This document shows, piece after piece, positions 36,113 to 45,170 of a stretch of 64,000 nt of DNA. Origin of the DNA: Martinezella rhizogenes (GTDB taxonomy: Bacteria; Pseudomonadota; Alphaproteobacteria; Rhizobiales; Rhizobiaceae); the NCBI RefSeq assembly GCF_027460065.1, contig NZ_JAPYZZ010000001.1:1-64000 (forward strand), given 5' to 3'. Every line of letters starts with the position of its first letter. The first letter of the stretch is position 1. The translations under genes and the position numbers were made by a program. The notes beneath the pieces were generated by a model. That model worked only from the letters and a program-made list of their open reading frames with translations, had not been told where the DNA came from and ran no database searches.

Positions 36113-36175
36113 GCTAGATGCACCCGCTCGTTTCACAACGGAGGTTCGGCATAAGGGCTGAGTAAGAGGCTGGTC

Positions 36176-36436
36176 TTACTCAACGACCTGAAGATCGTCG
36201 ACCACGCGTTTGCCATCCACTTCCGTGTAGAAAACCACGACCTTCACGCCCGCCTTCAAACCTTCGAAGTTGAACTCTTCCGGCACGCGATAGGTCTTGC
36301 CGTCGTTGAGCGTAATGCTCAGCCCGTTCGCATCGATCTTGCTGATCGTGCCTTCCACATCGACGCTCTGGGCGAAGCTGTTGATCGGCATCAGCAGGTT
36401 GGCGGTGGCCAGAAGGGCGGCAATCATCATACGCAT
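36176..36436 (-). CDS. DUF1344 exported small protein
   Basis: 86 residues from the ATG giving 'MRMMIAALLATANLLMP'. A signal peptide ends near 'INSFAQS'; the mature 60 residues 'VEGTISKIDANGLSITLNDG' and 'YRVPEEFNFEGLKAGVKVVV' form a small beta barrel resembling OB-like DUF1344 folds. Common in rhizobia, often several copies per genome. Periplasmic; role unknown. Confidence 0.85.
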   Translation of the reverse strand: MRMMIAALLATANLLMPINSFAQSVDVEGTISKIDANGLSITLNDGKTYRVPEEFNFEGLKAGVKVVVFYTEVDGKRVVDDLQVVE

Positions 36437-36873
36437 CGATCTAGCTTTCGTGAATTTGCGTGAAAACCTTACATGCATGAAGAATTGCCTTTCGAATGTG
36501 GCGGAAATTGCCCGCAACCATGACATTTTCGGCCCAATTGATGAACGGATTTGGGATCGTGTTCAAGCCGTTAGTGATTTTTACACCGCATTTTCCGGCA
36601 ATATTGGAAAACTCCGGTTTAAGGCGGAAAACCTCGACGTTTTTACAATTTCGTCATCTCGGATAACCCGTCGATACCATCGAATCGCTCTCCATCACCC
36701 ATGGCCGAGACTGTCGTTTTTCGTTGTTTCCCAAGTCGTGAACGGTACGTCACCTTCTTATCCCGTTTGCGATGAAAGAAAGGCTTTTGCCTTGCCCGGA
36801 TTTTCCACTAAGACAAATCCGCTTGTTTTAAATGGCGCCGTCCACAGGTGCCCTGTTTCCGGTCTTGAGAACT
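36437..36873. other. Intergenic region before aroC
   Basis: 437 bp, more AT-rich than its surroundings. It holds the promoters of the DUF1344 gene (minus) and of aroC (plus). An open frame on the plus strand runs through from inside the DUF1344 gene into aroC but has no ribosome site or recognisable protein; I do not call it. Confidence 0.5.
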
Positions 36874-37968
36874 ATGTCGCATAACAGTTTCGGTCATCTT
36901 TTTCGCGTTACCACCTGGGGTGAAAGCCACGGGCCGGCACTTGGCTGTGTGGTGGACGGTTGCCCGCCCGGCATCCGCTTTACCCTTGCCGAGGTGCAGC
37001 ACTGGATGGACAAGCGCAAGCCCGGCCAGAGCCGCTTCGTGACCCAGCGCCGCGAGGATGACATCGTGAAGGTTCTTTCCGGCGTGATGCTGGATGAGGA
37101 CGGCGAGACGATGATAACGACAGGCACGCCGATTTCCATGCTGATCGAAAATACCGACCAGCGCTCCAAGGATTACGGCGAGATTGCCAAAAGTTTCCGT
37201 CCCGGCCATGCGGATTTCACCTATGATCTGAAATACGGCATTCGCGACTATCGCGGCGGCGGGCGCTCCTCTGCACGCGAGACGGCGGCGCGTGTCGCCG
37301 CCGGCGCAATCGCCCGCAAGGTGGTGCCAAGCCTCAATGTGCGCGGCGCGCTGGTGCAGATCGGCAAGCACAAAATCAACCGCAACAATTGGGATTGGGA
37401 TCAGGTCGACCAGAACCCGTTCTTCTGCCCTGATGCCGAGATGGTGCCGGTCTGGGAAGAGTATCTCGACGGTATCCGCAAGGCCGGCTCCTCCATCGGG
37501 GCCGTCGTCGAAGTGGTGGCGGAAGGGGTTCCGGCCGGCATCGGCGCGCCGATCTATGCCAAGCTCGATCAGGATATCGCCTCCAGCCTGATGTCGATCA
37601 ACGCCGTCAAGGGCGTGGAGATCGGCGAAGGTTTCGCCTCGGCCGAGCTTTCCGGCGAGGAAAATGCCGATGAGATGCGCATGGGCAATGACGGCAAGCC
37701 GATTTTCCTCTCCAACCATGCCGGCGGCATTCTGGGCGGCATCGCGACCGGTGAGCCCGTTATCGCCCGCTTCGCCATCAAGCCCACCTCCTCCATTCTG
37801 ACGGAGCGCCTGTCCATCGATACCGATGGCAACAATGTCGATGTGCGCACCAAGGGCCGCCACGACCCCTGCGTCGGCATCCGCGCCGTTCCGATCGGTG
37901 AAGCGATGATCGCCTGCACCGTTGCCGACCATTATCTGAGGGACCGCGGCCAGACCGGCCGGCTTTAG
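36874..37968 (+). CDS. aroC: Chorismate synthase
   Basis: 364 residues from the ATG giving '[20 protein letters not shown]'. It makes chorismate from EPSP using reduced FMN. Signature segments: '[18 protein letters not shown]', '[20 protein letters not shown]', '[19 protein letters not shown]' and '[17 protein letters not shown]'. It is the last shikimate-pathway step. ribB follows after 93 bp. Confidence 0.97.
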   Translation: MSHNSFGHLFRVTTWGESHGPALGCVVDGCPPGIRFTLAEVQHWMDKRKPGQSRFVTQRREDDIVKVLSGVMLDEDGETMITTGTPISMLIENTDQRSKDYGEIAKSFRPGHADFTYDLKYGIRDYRGGGRSSARETAARVAAGAIARKVVPSLNVRGALVQIGKHKINRNNWDWDQVDQNPFFCPDAEMVPVWEEYLDGIRKAGSSIGAVVEVVAEGVPAGIGAPIYAKLDQDIASSLMSINAVKGVEIGEGFASAELSGEENADEMRMGNDGKPIFLSNHAGGILGGIATGEPVIARFAIKPTSSILTERLSIDTDGNNVDVRTKGRHDPCVGIRAVPIGEAMIACTVADHYLRDRGQTGRL

Positions 37969-38019
37969 CGGACCGAAAAGTGTGAAGCGGTTTTCGGACA
38001 ATCCGCTAAAGAAACAAAA

Positions 38020-38040
38020 AGAGCAACGAACCGTTGCTCT
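38020..38040 (-). terminator. Hairpin with U-tract on the minus strand
   Basis: A perfect 9-bp stem (AGAGCAACG / CGTTGCTCT, 3-nt loop) between aroC and ribB. Read on the minus strand it is followed by TTTTTGTTTC, the form of a rho-independent terminator, yet both flanking genes are on the plus strand. On the plus strand no U-tract follows. Confidence 0.55.
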
Positions 38041-38061
38041 GAAATTAAGGGGGATATCGCC

Positions 38062-39162
38062 ATGGCCTATGATCAGAAACGCGTTGTCGACGCTATCCGC
38101 GCTTTCGAAGCCGGCGAAATCGTTGTCGTGACCGATGATGACGACCGCGAGAACGAAGGCGATCTGATCATTTCAGCGGTTCATTGCACGCCTGAAAAAA
38201 TGGCGCTGATCGTGCGTCATACCTCGGGCATCGTCTGCGCGCCCATGCCGCGCGAGGAGGCCAAGCGGCTGAACCTCAACGCCATGGTGGCGGAAAATGA
38301 CAGCGCCCATACGACGGCCTTCACCGTCAGCGTCGATTTCAAGCACGGCACAACGACGGGCATTTCCGCCGATGACCGCACCCTGACGGTGCGCAATCTT
38401 GCCAATCCCAATGTCGGCGCTTCCGATTTCACCCGACCGGGCCATATCTTCCCGCTGATTTCCCGCGAGGGCGGCGTGTTGATGCGTTCCGGCCATACCG
38501 AAGCGGCGGTCGATCTCTGCCGACTCGCCGGCCTGCCGCCGATCGGCGTCATCAGCGAACTGGTGAATGACGATGGCACGGTGATGCGTGGCCCGCAGGT
38601 TTTGGACTTCGCCGAAAAACACGGCATGAAGCACGTCTCGGTCGCCGATCTCATCGCCTATCGCCAGCGCAAGGAAACGCTGGTAGAGATGGAATCCTCC
38701 TTCACCATCGAAACGCCGTTTGGGACGGCGAAAGCGCAGACCTATTCGCTGCCATGGGATCCGATGCAGCATATGGCGGTGATTTTCGGTGACATCAGGG
38801 ACGGCATCGACATTCCCGTTCGCCTGCACCCGGAAAACGTCGCCGACGACGTGTTTGGCGACCGCCAGCCGGTTCGGCACTACATGCAGAAGATCGCCGA
38901 GGAAGGCCGCGGTGTCATCGTCTATCTGCGTGAAGGCTCCGTCGGCGTCGGCCAGGTGGCCGGACGACGCAAGGCGCGTGACCCGGACGAAGCGCATGCC
39001 CAAGCCCGTTCGCGCGAAAACGAATGGCTGGAAATCGGCCTCGGCGCGCAGATCCTCAAGGATCTCGGCATCAGCTCCATCAAGCTGCTGACCACCCGCG
39101 AACGGCATTATGTCGGGCTTGAAGGCTTCGGCATCCAGATTTCGGCGACGGATATCTGCTGA
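38062..39162 (+). CDS. ribB: 3,4-dihydroxy-2-butanone-4-phosphate synthase with decayed GTP cyclohydrolase II domain (RibBX type)
   Basis: 366 residues. The first 205 are RibB, with 'TDDDDRENEGDLI', 'VRHTSGIVCAPM' and 'RPGHIFPL', making the four-carbon unit of riboflavin. The second half aligns to GTP cyclohydrolase II ('FGDIRDGIDIPVRLHPEN', 'IAEEGRGVIVYLREGSVG', 'LKDLGISSIKLLTT') but the zinc cysteines are gone: where SECxTGD..F.S.RCDCG is expected it reads PENVADDVFGDRQPVRH. It also lacks the catalytic QEGR. So only RibB activity is predicted. Such RibBX fusions are known in proteobacteria. A strong RBS (AAGGGGG) precedes the ATG. Confidence 0.93.
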   Translation: MAYDQKRVVDAIRAFEAGEIVVVTDDDDRENEGDLIISAVHCTPEKMALIVRHTSGIVCAPMPREEAKRLNLNAMVAENDSAHTTAFTVSVDFKHGTTTGISADDRTLTVRNLANPNVGASDFTRPGHIFPLISREGGVLMRSGHTEAAVDLCRLAGLPPIGVISELVNDDGTVMRGPQVLDFAEKHGMKHVSVADLIAYRQRKETLVEMESSFTIETPFGTAKAQTYSLPWDPMQHMAVIFGDIRDGIDIPVRLHPENVADDVFGDRQPVRHYMQKIAEEGRGVIVYLREGSVGVGQVAGRRKARDPDEAHAQARSRENEWLEIGLGAQILKDLGISSIKLLTTRERHYVGLEGFGIQISATDIC

Positions 39163-39219
39163 TTTTGGGGTTTGCCTTTGGTTTTCCAGGGCAATTGTGA
39201 AGCGAGTGGGTGCCCCTTG

Positions 39220-39343
39220 TTTCTTCTCCCCGAGGGGGAGAAGTCCGCGGCAGCGGGATGAGGGGGCGCCCTTGCCGGATTTCGGAGAGCTTGCCCCCTC
39301 ATCCGACCCTTCGGGCCACCTTCTCCCCGGCGGGGAGAAGAAA
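39220..39343. repeat. 124-bp palindromic repeat (type B), copy 3, inverted
   Basis: The same unit as at 21067 in the opposite orientation ('CCGCGGCAGCGGGATGAGG' comes first). It lies between convergent ribB and the YcaQ gene. Confidence 0.88.
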
Positions 39344-39428
39344 CACGCGGCGACGCCGGGCTACCTCAGCTGCGAAGATGGCGTCGCGTGGTAGGATGTC
39401 ACTCTCATAGTGTCCAGAGCGAAAAACT

Positions 39429-40625
39429 TCAGCTTTCCTCCCGCCAGCCCTCCAGATAATTCACGCTCTCAACACCCGTGAATTTAGCAAGTCGCGCCAG
39501 TTCGGCGTCGAGCTTCTCCAGCCGACCGGCGGAGGCGCGCACGCCGGGCTCCAGCCACAGGCGACGCACATCCAGCGTGCTGCGTTTGCGATCCGCCTTC
39601 ATGTCGATGCGACCGATCACGCGGTCGCCCTCCAGAAGCGGGAAGACATAATAGCCATATTGCCTCTTCGGCTCCGGCACGAAGACCTCGATGCGATAAT
39701 AGAAACCGAACAGCCGCTCCGTGCGGTTGCGGTCACGCAACAGCGGATCGAAGGGGCTGAGGACGCGGACGCGGGATGAGGGTTCCGGCACGTCGGTCAG
39801 GTCGGCGGTGAAATCGGCAAAGGCATAGGACGGACGGGCAGTGTCGCCGTCACTTGCAAGAAGCGAAACCTCACAGAGTTCATCGCGATGGCTTTTGACC
39901 CAGTCCCTCGCCTCCTGCGGGGTGACGAGATCGAAAAAGGCGGCGATTTCACCATGGGTGGCGAAACCCAGCCGCTTCAGCGCTTCGCGGCAGGCCCAGT
40001 CGACAAATTCCGCATGTTCCACCTCGGTTTCGTGATGCTCGCCGGGAATGACCCGTTCGGCAAGGTCATAGACCTTCTGGAAATTCACCCGGCCGGCAAT
40101 CGCCAGCTTGCCGGTGTGCCAGAGATATTCGAGCGCGGTCTTGGACGGATGCCAGTTCCACCAGCCGCCGGACTGGTGCCCCTCCTCTTTCAACTCCCGC
40201 GCCAGAACCGGCCCGGTTGCCGCAATGCGCTCCAGCGTTTCACCGAAAGCAGCGTCGAAACCCTCGCCGTGCCATTTGCGCCAGCGCTCCTGAATGATCG
40301 GCTCGCGGCGGCGGAAGCGGTGCTTCCAATAGGGATAAAATTCCGTCGGCACGATGGAAGCGTCATGTGTCCAGTGCTCGAACAGCGCCCGGTCCTTTTC
40401 CAAAAGCGTGGTCAGATGGTCACGCCTGTAGGTCTGGTTACGGGAGAAGATAATCTGATGGTGGGCGCGCTCCACCGTGCCGATGCTGTCCACCTGCACA
40501 AAACCGATATCGGTTATCAGCTGCAGCAGGTCGCTCTTCGAAAGCGCCTTGCCGGGCGGCGAGGAAAGCCCCTGCCGCGCCAGAAAAATTCGTCTTGCCG
40601 CTTCGTTTGAAACCTTGATCACCAT
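39429..40625 (-). CDS. YcaQ-family (crosslink-repair) DNA glycosylase
   Basis: 398 residues. The motif 'IGFVQVDSIGTVERAHHQII' carries the QxD residues needed for unhooking interstrand crosslinks in E. coli YcaQ; 'ALFEHWTHDASIVPTEFYPYW' is a second family block. A winged-helix fold is predicted. No signal peptide; acts on DNA in the cytoplasm. Confidence 0.9.
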   Translation of the reverse strand: MVIKVSNEAARRIFLARQGLSSPPGKALSKSDLLQLITDIGFVQVDSIGTVERAHHQIIFSRNQTYRRDHLTTLLEKDRALFEHWTHDASIVPTEFYPYWKHRFRRREPIIQERWRKWHGEGFDAAFGETLERIAATGPVLARELKEEGHQSGGWWNWHPSKTALEYLWHTGKLAIAGRVNFQKVYDLAERVIPGEHHETEVEHAEFVDWACREALKRLGFATHGEIAAFFDLVTPQEARDWVKSHRDELCEVSLLASDGDTARPSYAFADFTADLTDVPEPSSRVRVLSPFDPLLRDRNRTERLFGFYYRIEVFVPEPKRQYGYYVFPLLEGDRVIGRIDMKADRKRSTLDVRRLWLEPGVRASAGRLEKLDAELARLAKFTGVESVNYLEGWREES

Positions 40626-40738
40626 GGAGGAGAAGGTATGACGGCTTTTTCAGGATTGCAATGTTCTTTTTTTGTTCCTTGTTTCACTTCTGTTGATGAC
40701 GGGGTATAGAACCGGAAAACGAGCGCGAGGATGTAAGC

Positions 40739-41419
40739 TTGGAAATCCGTTTCGATGCCGCCGGTGTCGCTTTCGAGGGTCGGCAGGCCCTGCAGCCCCT
40801 GTCTTTGACATTGACGGAACGGCGTATCGGCGTGATCGGCCTTAATGGTTCCGGCAAGACCACCTTTGCGCGGCTGATCAACGGGCTGAACAAGCCGAGC
40901 GAGGGCAAGGTTGCGGTGAACGGTCTCGACACCGTGAGGGACGCCAAGGCGGTCTTGCAGACGGTTGGTTTCATCTTCCAGAATCCGCAGAACCAGATCA
41001 TCCTGCCGATCGTGCGCGACGATGTCGCCTTCGGGCTGAAGCGGCTCGGTCTCGGCAAGGCGGAAACCGAAGCCCGGGTGAAAGCCGTTCTTGAGCGGCT
41101 TGGCATTTCCCATCTCGAAGAACGGCGCGCGCATGAGCTTTCCGGCGGGGAGCTGCAGCTTGCGGCGCTGGCGGCGCTTCTGGTTACCGAACCGCACATC
41201 CTTATTCTCGACGAACCGACCAACCAGCTTGATCTCAAAAACCGGGCTGTCGTGGAAAAGACCATGGCGACGCTGTCGCAGTCGCTCATCGTCGTTACCC
41301 ATGATCTGCCGCTGCTTGAAGGCTTCGACCGTGTGCTGGTTTTCCACGGCGGCGCGCTGATTGCAGACGCCGCGCCTGAAGAGGCCGTGGCGCAATATCT
41401 CGCTGCGGTGGCGCGATGA
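40739..41419 (+). CDS. bioM: Biotin ECF transporter ATPase BioM
   Basis: 226 residues from a TTG start. ABC ATPase: Walker A 'GLNGSGKTTF' (about residues 34-43), Q-loop 'IFQNPQNQIILPIV', signature 'ELSGGELQLAALAALL', Walker B 'ILILDEPTNQLDLK', H-loop 'VVTHDLPLL'. It powers biotin uptake with BioN and BioY. Its stop overlaps the bioN ATG. Confidence 0.95.
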   Translation: MEIRFDAAGVAFEGRQALQPLSLTLTERRIGVIGLNGSGKTTFARLINGLNKPSEGKVAVNGLDTVRDAKAVLQTVGFIFQNPQNQIILPIVRDDVAFGLKRLGLGKAETEARVKAVLERLGISHLEERRAHELSGGELQLAALAALLVTEPHILILDEPTNQLDLKNRAVVEKTMATLSQSLIVVTHDLPLLEGFDRVLVFHGGALIADAAPEEAVAQYLAAVAR

Positions 41420-42021
41420 AATCGCTGCACGTTGAAGGCACGGGCTGGCTCTACCGCGTGTCGCCGCGCCTCAAGCTCCTGACGCTCATGGGCTTCAGCA
41501 TCGCGCTGTTCCTTACCCGTGATCTGTTGTTGCTGGGATGCGCCGTGGTTCTCGCCGCCGCCATACTGCGCGAGACGCGGCTATCCTTGCGGGAGATCGG
41601 CCTGCGGCTGCGGCCCGTGATGCTGACCATTTTCCTCGTCGCGGCCTTCAGCTATCTGCTGCTGCCGGCTCAGGATGCGACAGTCAACCTTTTGCGGCTG
41701 ACGGCGCTGGCGCTGCTTGCCACAGCCGTCACCATAACCGTCAGCATTTCGCAGTTCATGGATGAGATCACGCTTGCCGCCGCCCCTCTCGAAAGGCTGG
41801 GGCTGGTCAAGGCTGCCGATATCGGGCTTGCGGTCGGGCTCGTCGTGCGGTTCGTGCCTGAGATCGTCAACCGGTATCATGCGGTGCGTGACGCACACCG
41901 GGCGCGTGGCCTGCCCGTGCGCATGGCCACTATCATCGTGCCACTTGTCATTATGACGTTGAAGGATGCCGATGCCATTGCCGACGCCATTGACGCGCGC
42001 GGTTTCAGAGGCCAAAGCTGA
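41416..42021 (+). CDS. bioN: Biotin ECF transporter T-component BioN
   Basis: 201 residues with four to five membrane helices and the EcfT-type coupling motifs: 'AAPLERLGL' and the Ala-Arg-Gly type 'DAHRARGLP' and 'DAIDARGF', which touch the ATPase. It links BioY to BioM. It is translationally coupled to bioM and 32 bp from bioY. Confidence 0.94.
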   Translation: MKSLHVEGTGWLYRVSPRLKLLTLMGFSIALFLTRDLLLLGCAVVLAAAILRETRLSLREIGLRLRPVMLTIFLVAAFSYLLLPAQDATVNLLRLTALALLATAVTITVSISQFMDEITLAAAPLERLGLVKAADIGLAVGLVVRFVPEIVNRYHAVRDAHRARGLPVRMATIIVPLVIMTLKDADAIADAIDARGFRGQS

Positions 42022-42053
42022 CGGCCAGATAACCATCCGGAGTTTTGAGCGCC

Positions 42054-42617
42054 ATGACGACCCGCGACCTTGTGCTGATTTCGCTGTTTTCCGCCATCAT
42101 CATCGCACTCGGGCTTCTGCCACCGATCACGCTCGGTTTCATCCCCGTGCCGATCACCGCGCAGTCGCTCGGCGTCATGCTGGCCGGCGTCGTGCTGGGT
42201 GCGAAGCGCGGCACGCTCGCGGTTCTGCTGACGATCCTGATTGCCGCCATCGGCTTGCCGGTCCTGTCGGGCGGACGCGGTGGTCTTTCGATCTTCACCA
42301 CGCCGACGACGGGCTTCCTGATCGGCTGGATCGCGGCGGTCTTCGTCACCGGCACGCTCTCGGAAAAACTCGTCAATCGCAGCCAGTCCGCTCTGGCGCA
42401 GGGCATCGGTTTCTTCGTCGCCAGCCTGATCGGCGGCGTGGTGGTGCTTTATGCTTTCGGCATCACCTATCTGGCGCTGGTCGTCGGGCTTGGTTTCGAG
42501 AAGGCCTTTATGGGTTCACTCGCCTTCATTCCCGGCGATGCGCTGAAGGCCGTGCTTGCCGCACTGGCCGGCCGTGCCGTGATGGCCGGTTATCCGCTTC
42601 TGCCGCAGCGCGCCTGA
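42054..42617 (+). CDS. bioY: Biotin-binding S component BioY
   Basis: 187 residues from the ATG (a TTG nine bases earlier is less likely). Six membrane helices; 'LGVMLAGVVLGAKRGTLAVLLT' and 'SGGRGGLSIFTTPTTGFLIGW' are the BioY signatures. It binds biotin with high affinity and completes the BioMNY uptake system. Rhizobia often rely on such uptake. Confidence 0.95.
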   Translation: MTTRDLVLISLFSAIIIALGLLPPITLGFIPVPITAQSLGVMLAGVVLGAKRGTLAVLLTILIAAIGLPVLSGGRGGLSIFTTPTTGFLIGWIAAVFVTGTLSEKLVNRSQSALAQGIGFFVASLIGGVVVLYAFGITYLALVVGLGFEKAFMGSLAFIPGDALKAVLAALAGRAVMAGYPLLPQRA

Positions 42618-42642
42618 ACAGACTTTCTTCGGGAGGAAAAGC

Positions 42643-43578
42643 ATGGCGACGCGTTTATACGAACACCCGATCTTCCTGGAGCACATCACGCCTCCCGGCC
42701 ACCCCGAGCGGCCGGACCGCCTGCGGTCGCTGAACATCGCGCTCGAACATCCGAATTTCGAGCGGCTGGAACGGAAGGAAGCGCCGCAGGCCAATGAGGA
42801 TGCGGTGCTGCTGGCGCATCCGGAAGAGCATCTGCTTTCTGTCATGCGGCAGGTGCCCGAAGAGGAAGGTGAGATTAACCGGATCGAATCCGATACCTAT
42901 CTTTCGCCGAAAAGCCTGCAGGCGGCGCTGACCGGCATCGGTGCGGCAATGGCTGCGGTGGATGACGTGTTTACCGGTGCTGCCGACAATGTCTTCGTCG
43001 CCGCCCGCCCGCCCGGCCACCATGCGGAAACCGCCAAGGCCATGGGTTTCTGTCTTTTCAACAATGTGGCCATCGCCGCCCGCCATGCCCAGAAAAAACA
43101 TGGCGCAGAGCGCATCGCCATCATCGACTGGGACGTGCATCACGGCAACGGCACGCAGGACATCTTCTGGAACGACACATCAGTGCTGTTCTGTTCCACC
43201 CACCAGATGCCGCTTTACCCGTGGAGCGGCGATAAAAACGAAACCGGCGCGAAGAACAATATCGTCAACGCCCCGCTTTCGCCCAATACCGGCAGCGATC
43301 ATTTTCGCGAGGCCTTCAAATCCCGCGTGCTGCCGGCGATTGCCGATTTTTCGCCTGATCTCATCCTCATCTCCGCCGGTTTCGACGCGCATCACCGCGA
43401 TCCGCTGGCGCAGATCAATCTGGTGGGCGAGGATTTCGACTGGGCCACGGGCCGACTTCTGGAAATGGCCGACAAATACGCATCGAACCGGGTCGTCAGC
43501 CTGCTTGAAGGTGGTTATGATCTGGAAGGGCTGGCGGAATCGGCAGCCATGCATATTTTGAGAATGATGAAGGGTTGA
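42643..43578 (+). CDS. Histone-deacetylase-family hydrolase
   Basis: 311 residues. Class II HDAC-like fold: '[24 protein letters not shown]' holds the catalytic His pair, '[16 protein letters not shown]' the zinc Asp and His, '[16 protein letters not shown]' the second Asp. Bacterial members remove acetyl groups from acetoin-type or polyamine substrates, not histones; target unknown. The stop overlaps the TTG before xseB, typical of the HDAC-xseB pair. Confidence 0.92.
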   Translation: MATRLYEHPIFLEHITPPGHPERPDRLRSLNIALEHPNFERLERKEAPQANEDAVLLAHPEEHLLSVMRQVPEEEGEINRIESDTYLSPKSLQAALTGIGAAMAAVDDVFTGAADNVFVAARPPGHHAETAKAMGFCLFNNVAIAARHAQKKHGAERIAIIDWDVHHGNGTQDIFWNDTSVLFCSTHQMPLYPWSGDKNETGAKNNIVNAPLSPNTGSDHFREAFKSRVLPAIADFSPDLILISAGFDAHHRDPLAQINLVGEDFDWATGRLLEMADKYASNRVVSLLEGGYDLEGLAESAAMHILRMMKG

Positions 43579-43580
43579 AC

Positions 43581-43835
43581 ATGACGGAAAATGCCAACAC
43601 AGCCGATGTCAGCGGTTATTCCTTCGAAAAGGCCGTCGCCGAGCTGGAAAGCATTGTCGCACGCCTGGAACGCGGAGACGTGGCGCTGGACGAATCAATC
43701 GCCATCTATGAGCGCGGCGAAGCCCTGAAGAAGCACTGCGAGACGCTGTTAAACGCCGCCGAAAAGCGAATCGAGAAAATCCGCCTCGATCGTGCGGGCA
43801 AGCCGCAGGGTGTGGAGCCGCTCGACGGGGAGTGA
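43581..43835 (+). CDS. xseB: Exodeoxyribonuclease VII small subunit
   Basis: 84 residues. '[37 protein letters not shown]' is the whole family pattern, a helical hairpin that binds the large subunit XseA. With XseA it trims single-stranded DNA. The start at 43581 (ATG) is two bases past the stop of the previous gene. dxs normally follows; here pirin intervenes. Confidence 0.96.
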   Translation: MTENANTADVSGYSFEKAVAELESIVARLERGDVALDESIAIYERGEALKKHCETLLNAAEKRIEKIRLDRAGKPQGVEPLDGE

Positions 43836-43902
43836 CTGCGTTTAGCGGGAGCGTTTGGACGTGATTCGATAAGGTAGCCACCTCCCGATTCAAACACTCG
43901 AC

Positions 43903-43987
43903 GTCATCCTCGGGCTTGTCCCTGTTATCTGCAACCGATTGATTTTATTCGACGTGATTAGATCCTCGGCACAGGGCCGAGGATGAC
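43903..43987. repeat. RIME-like repeat, copy 4
   Basis: An 85-bp unit with 'GTCATCCTCGGGCTTGTCCC' at the left and 'CGGCACAGGGCCGAGGATGAC' near the right; its centre matches the copy at 10084. The left palindrome is degraded (CTGTTATC where GAGGATC is expected). It lies in the 312-bp gap between xseB and the pirin gene, in which nothing else is evident. Confidence 0.8.
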
Positions 43988-44147
43988 GGAGGAGAGGTTT
44001 GCAAATCTTTGTCAGCGGTGATCGCGTGAATTAAGCCTCTCACAATCTCGTGTTCCCTCGGGTCAGTTAACACTGCGTTCGATATCGCTATGCTCCCTAA
44101 ACCTTCGGTTATGCTAAACTCCGGCCAGACGATACGAGGAGCAAGCG

Positions 44148-45071
44148 ATGTCCTTCTTTCCCGGTAACGATCCCGTCGCGGGTGATGCCTTTGCCTGCGA
44201 TGCCATCGAAAACCTGATCATTCCCCGCACCAGCGATATTGGCGGCTTTGCCGTACGCCGCGCCCTGCCGACCCGGCAGCGGCGGCTTGTGGGGCCATTC
44301 ATTTTTTTCGACCGTATGGGCCCGGCGATCCTGAAGGCGGGCGAGGCGCTCGACGTCAAACCGCATCCGCATATCGGGCTTTCCACCGTTACCTATCTGT
44401 TCGACGGCGAAATCAAGCACCGAGACAGTCTCGGCACCGAGCTTGTCATCCGCCCCGGCGATATCAACCTGATGACGGCCGGGCGTGGCATCGTGCATTC
44501 GGAACGCACACCGGAAAATCTGCGTGGCCATCCGCTTTCCATGTCCGGCCTGCAGACCTGGCTTGCCCTGCCCGACCATATGGAAGAAATCGCCCCCGCC
44601 TTTGCCCACACGGCGAAGGAAGACATGCCGCTGATCGACCTGAAGGGCGCGACCGGCCGGGTGGTAATCGGCGAATTCGAAGGCCTCACCTCCCCGGTTT
44701 CGTCCTTTACCGATACGCTTTATGTCGACCTGTCGCTGGAGCCGGGCGTAAAATTCCCCTTCTCCGCCGATCATGAGGAGCGGGCGATCTATATTCTGTC
44801 CGGTTCGCTGGATGTGGCTGGCGATATTTTCGCCGCCGACCAGCTGCTCGTCTTCCGGCCCGGCGACGACATCACGTTGCAGGCCGGCAGCAATGGCTGT
44901 CACGTCATGATCTTCGGCGGCGCGGCGCTGAACGAGCGCCGTTACATCTGGTGGAACTTCGTTTCGTCATCAAAAGAACGCATAGAACAGGCCAAACAGG
45001 AGTGGAGAACCGGACGCTTCGACATCGTTCCCGGCGACGAAGAAGAGTTTGTCCCTTTGCCGGAAGGTTGA
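44148..45071 (+). CDS. Pirin-family protein
   Basis: 307 residues, bicupin. The N-terminal metal site is 'DVKPHPHIGLSTVTYLFDGEIKHRDSLG' in part, with 'PHPH' and the Glu/His of 'GEIKHRDS'; 'INLMTAGRGIVHSERTPEN' follows. Pirins include quercetinases and regulators of redox processes. The start ATG has 'AGGAGC' upstream. Interrupts the usual xseB-dxs pairing. Confidence 0.92.
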   Translation: MSFFPGNDPVAGDAFACDAIENLIIPRTSDIGGFAVRRALPTRQRRLVGPFIFFDRMGPAILKAGEALDVKPHPHIGLSTVTYLFDGEIKHRDSLGTELVIRPGDINLMTAGRGIVHSERTPENLRGHPLSMSGLQTWLALPDHMEEIAPAFAHTAKEDMPLIDLKGATGRVVIGEFEGLTSPVSSFTDTLYVDLSLEPGVKFPFSADHEERAIYILSGSLDVAGDIFAADQLLVFRPGDDITLQAGSNGCHVMIFGGAALNERRYIWWNFVSSSKERIEQAKQEWRTGRFDIVPGDEEEFVPLPEG

Positions 45072-45170
45072 AATTCTATAGAAGTGTACGACATGCAGGG
45101 CTGCACCGTCGGCTTTCGACATGAAAGACGCTCTGGCACGCCCTGCTGACGATAAGAAAAGGCCGAACGA

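Noticed and set aside
36297..36884. Plus-strand open frame of 195 residues from inside DUF1344 to aroC
   Set aside because: No ribosome site, starts within an antisense gene and ends inside aroC; no family features.
40704..40713. Possible BioR operator upstream of bioM (GTATAGAACC)
   Set aside because: Only part of the TTATAGATAA-type consensus is kept, so it is too weak to claim.
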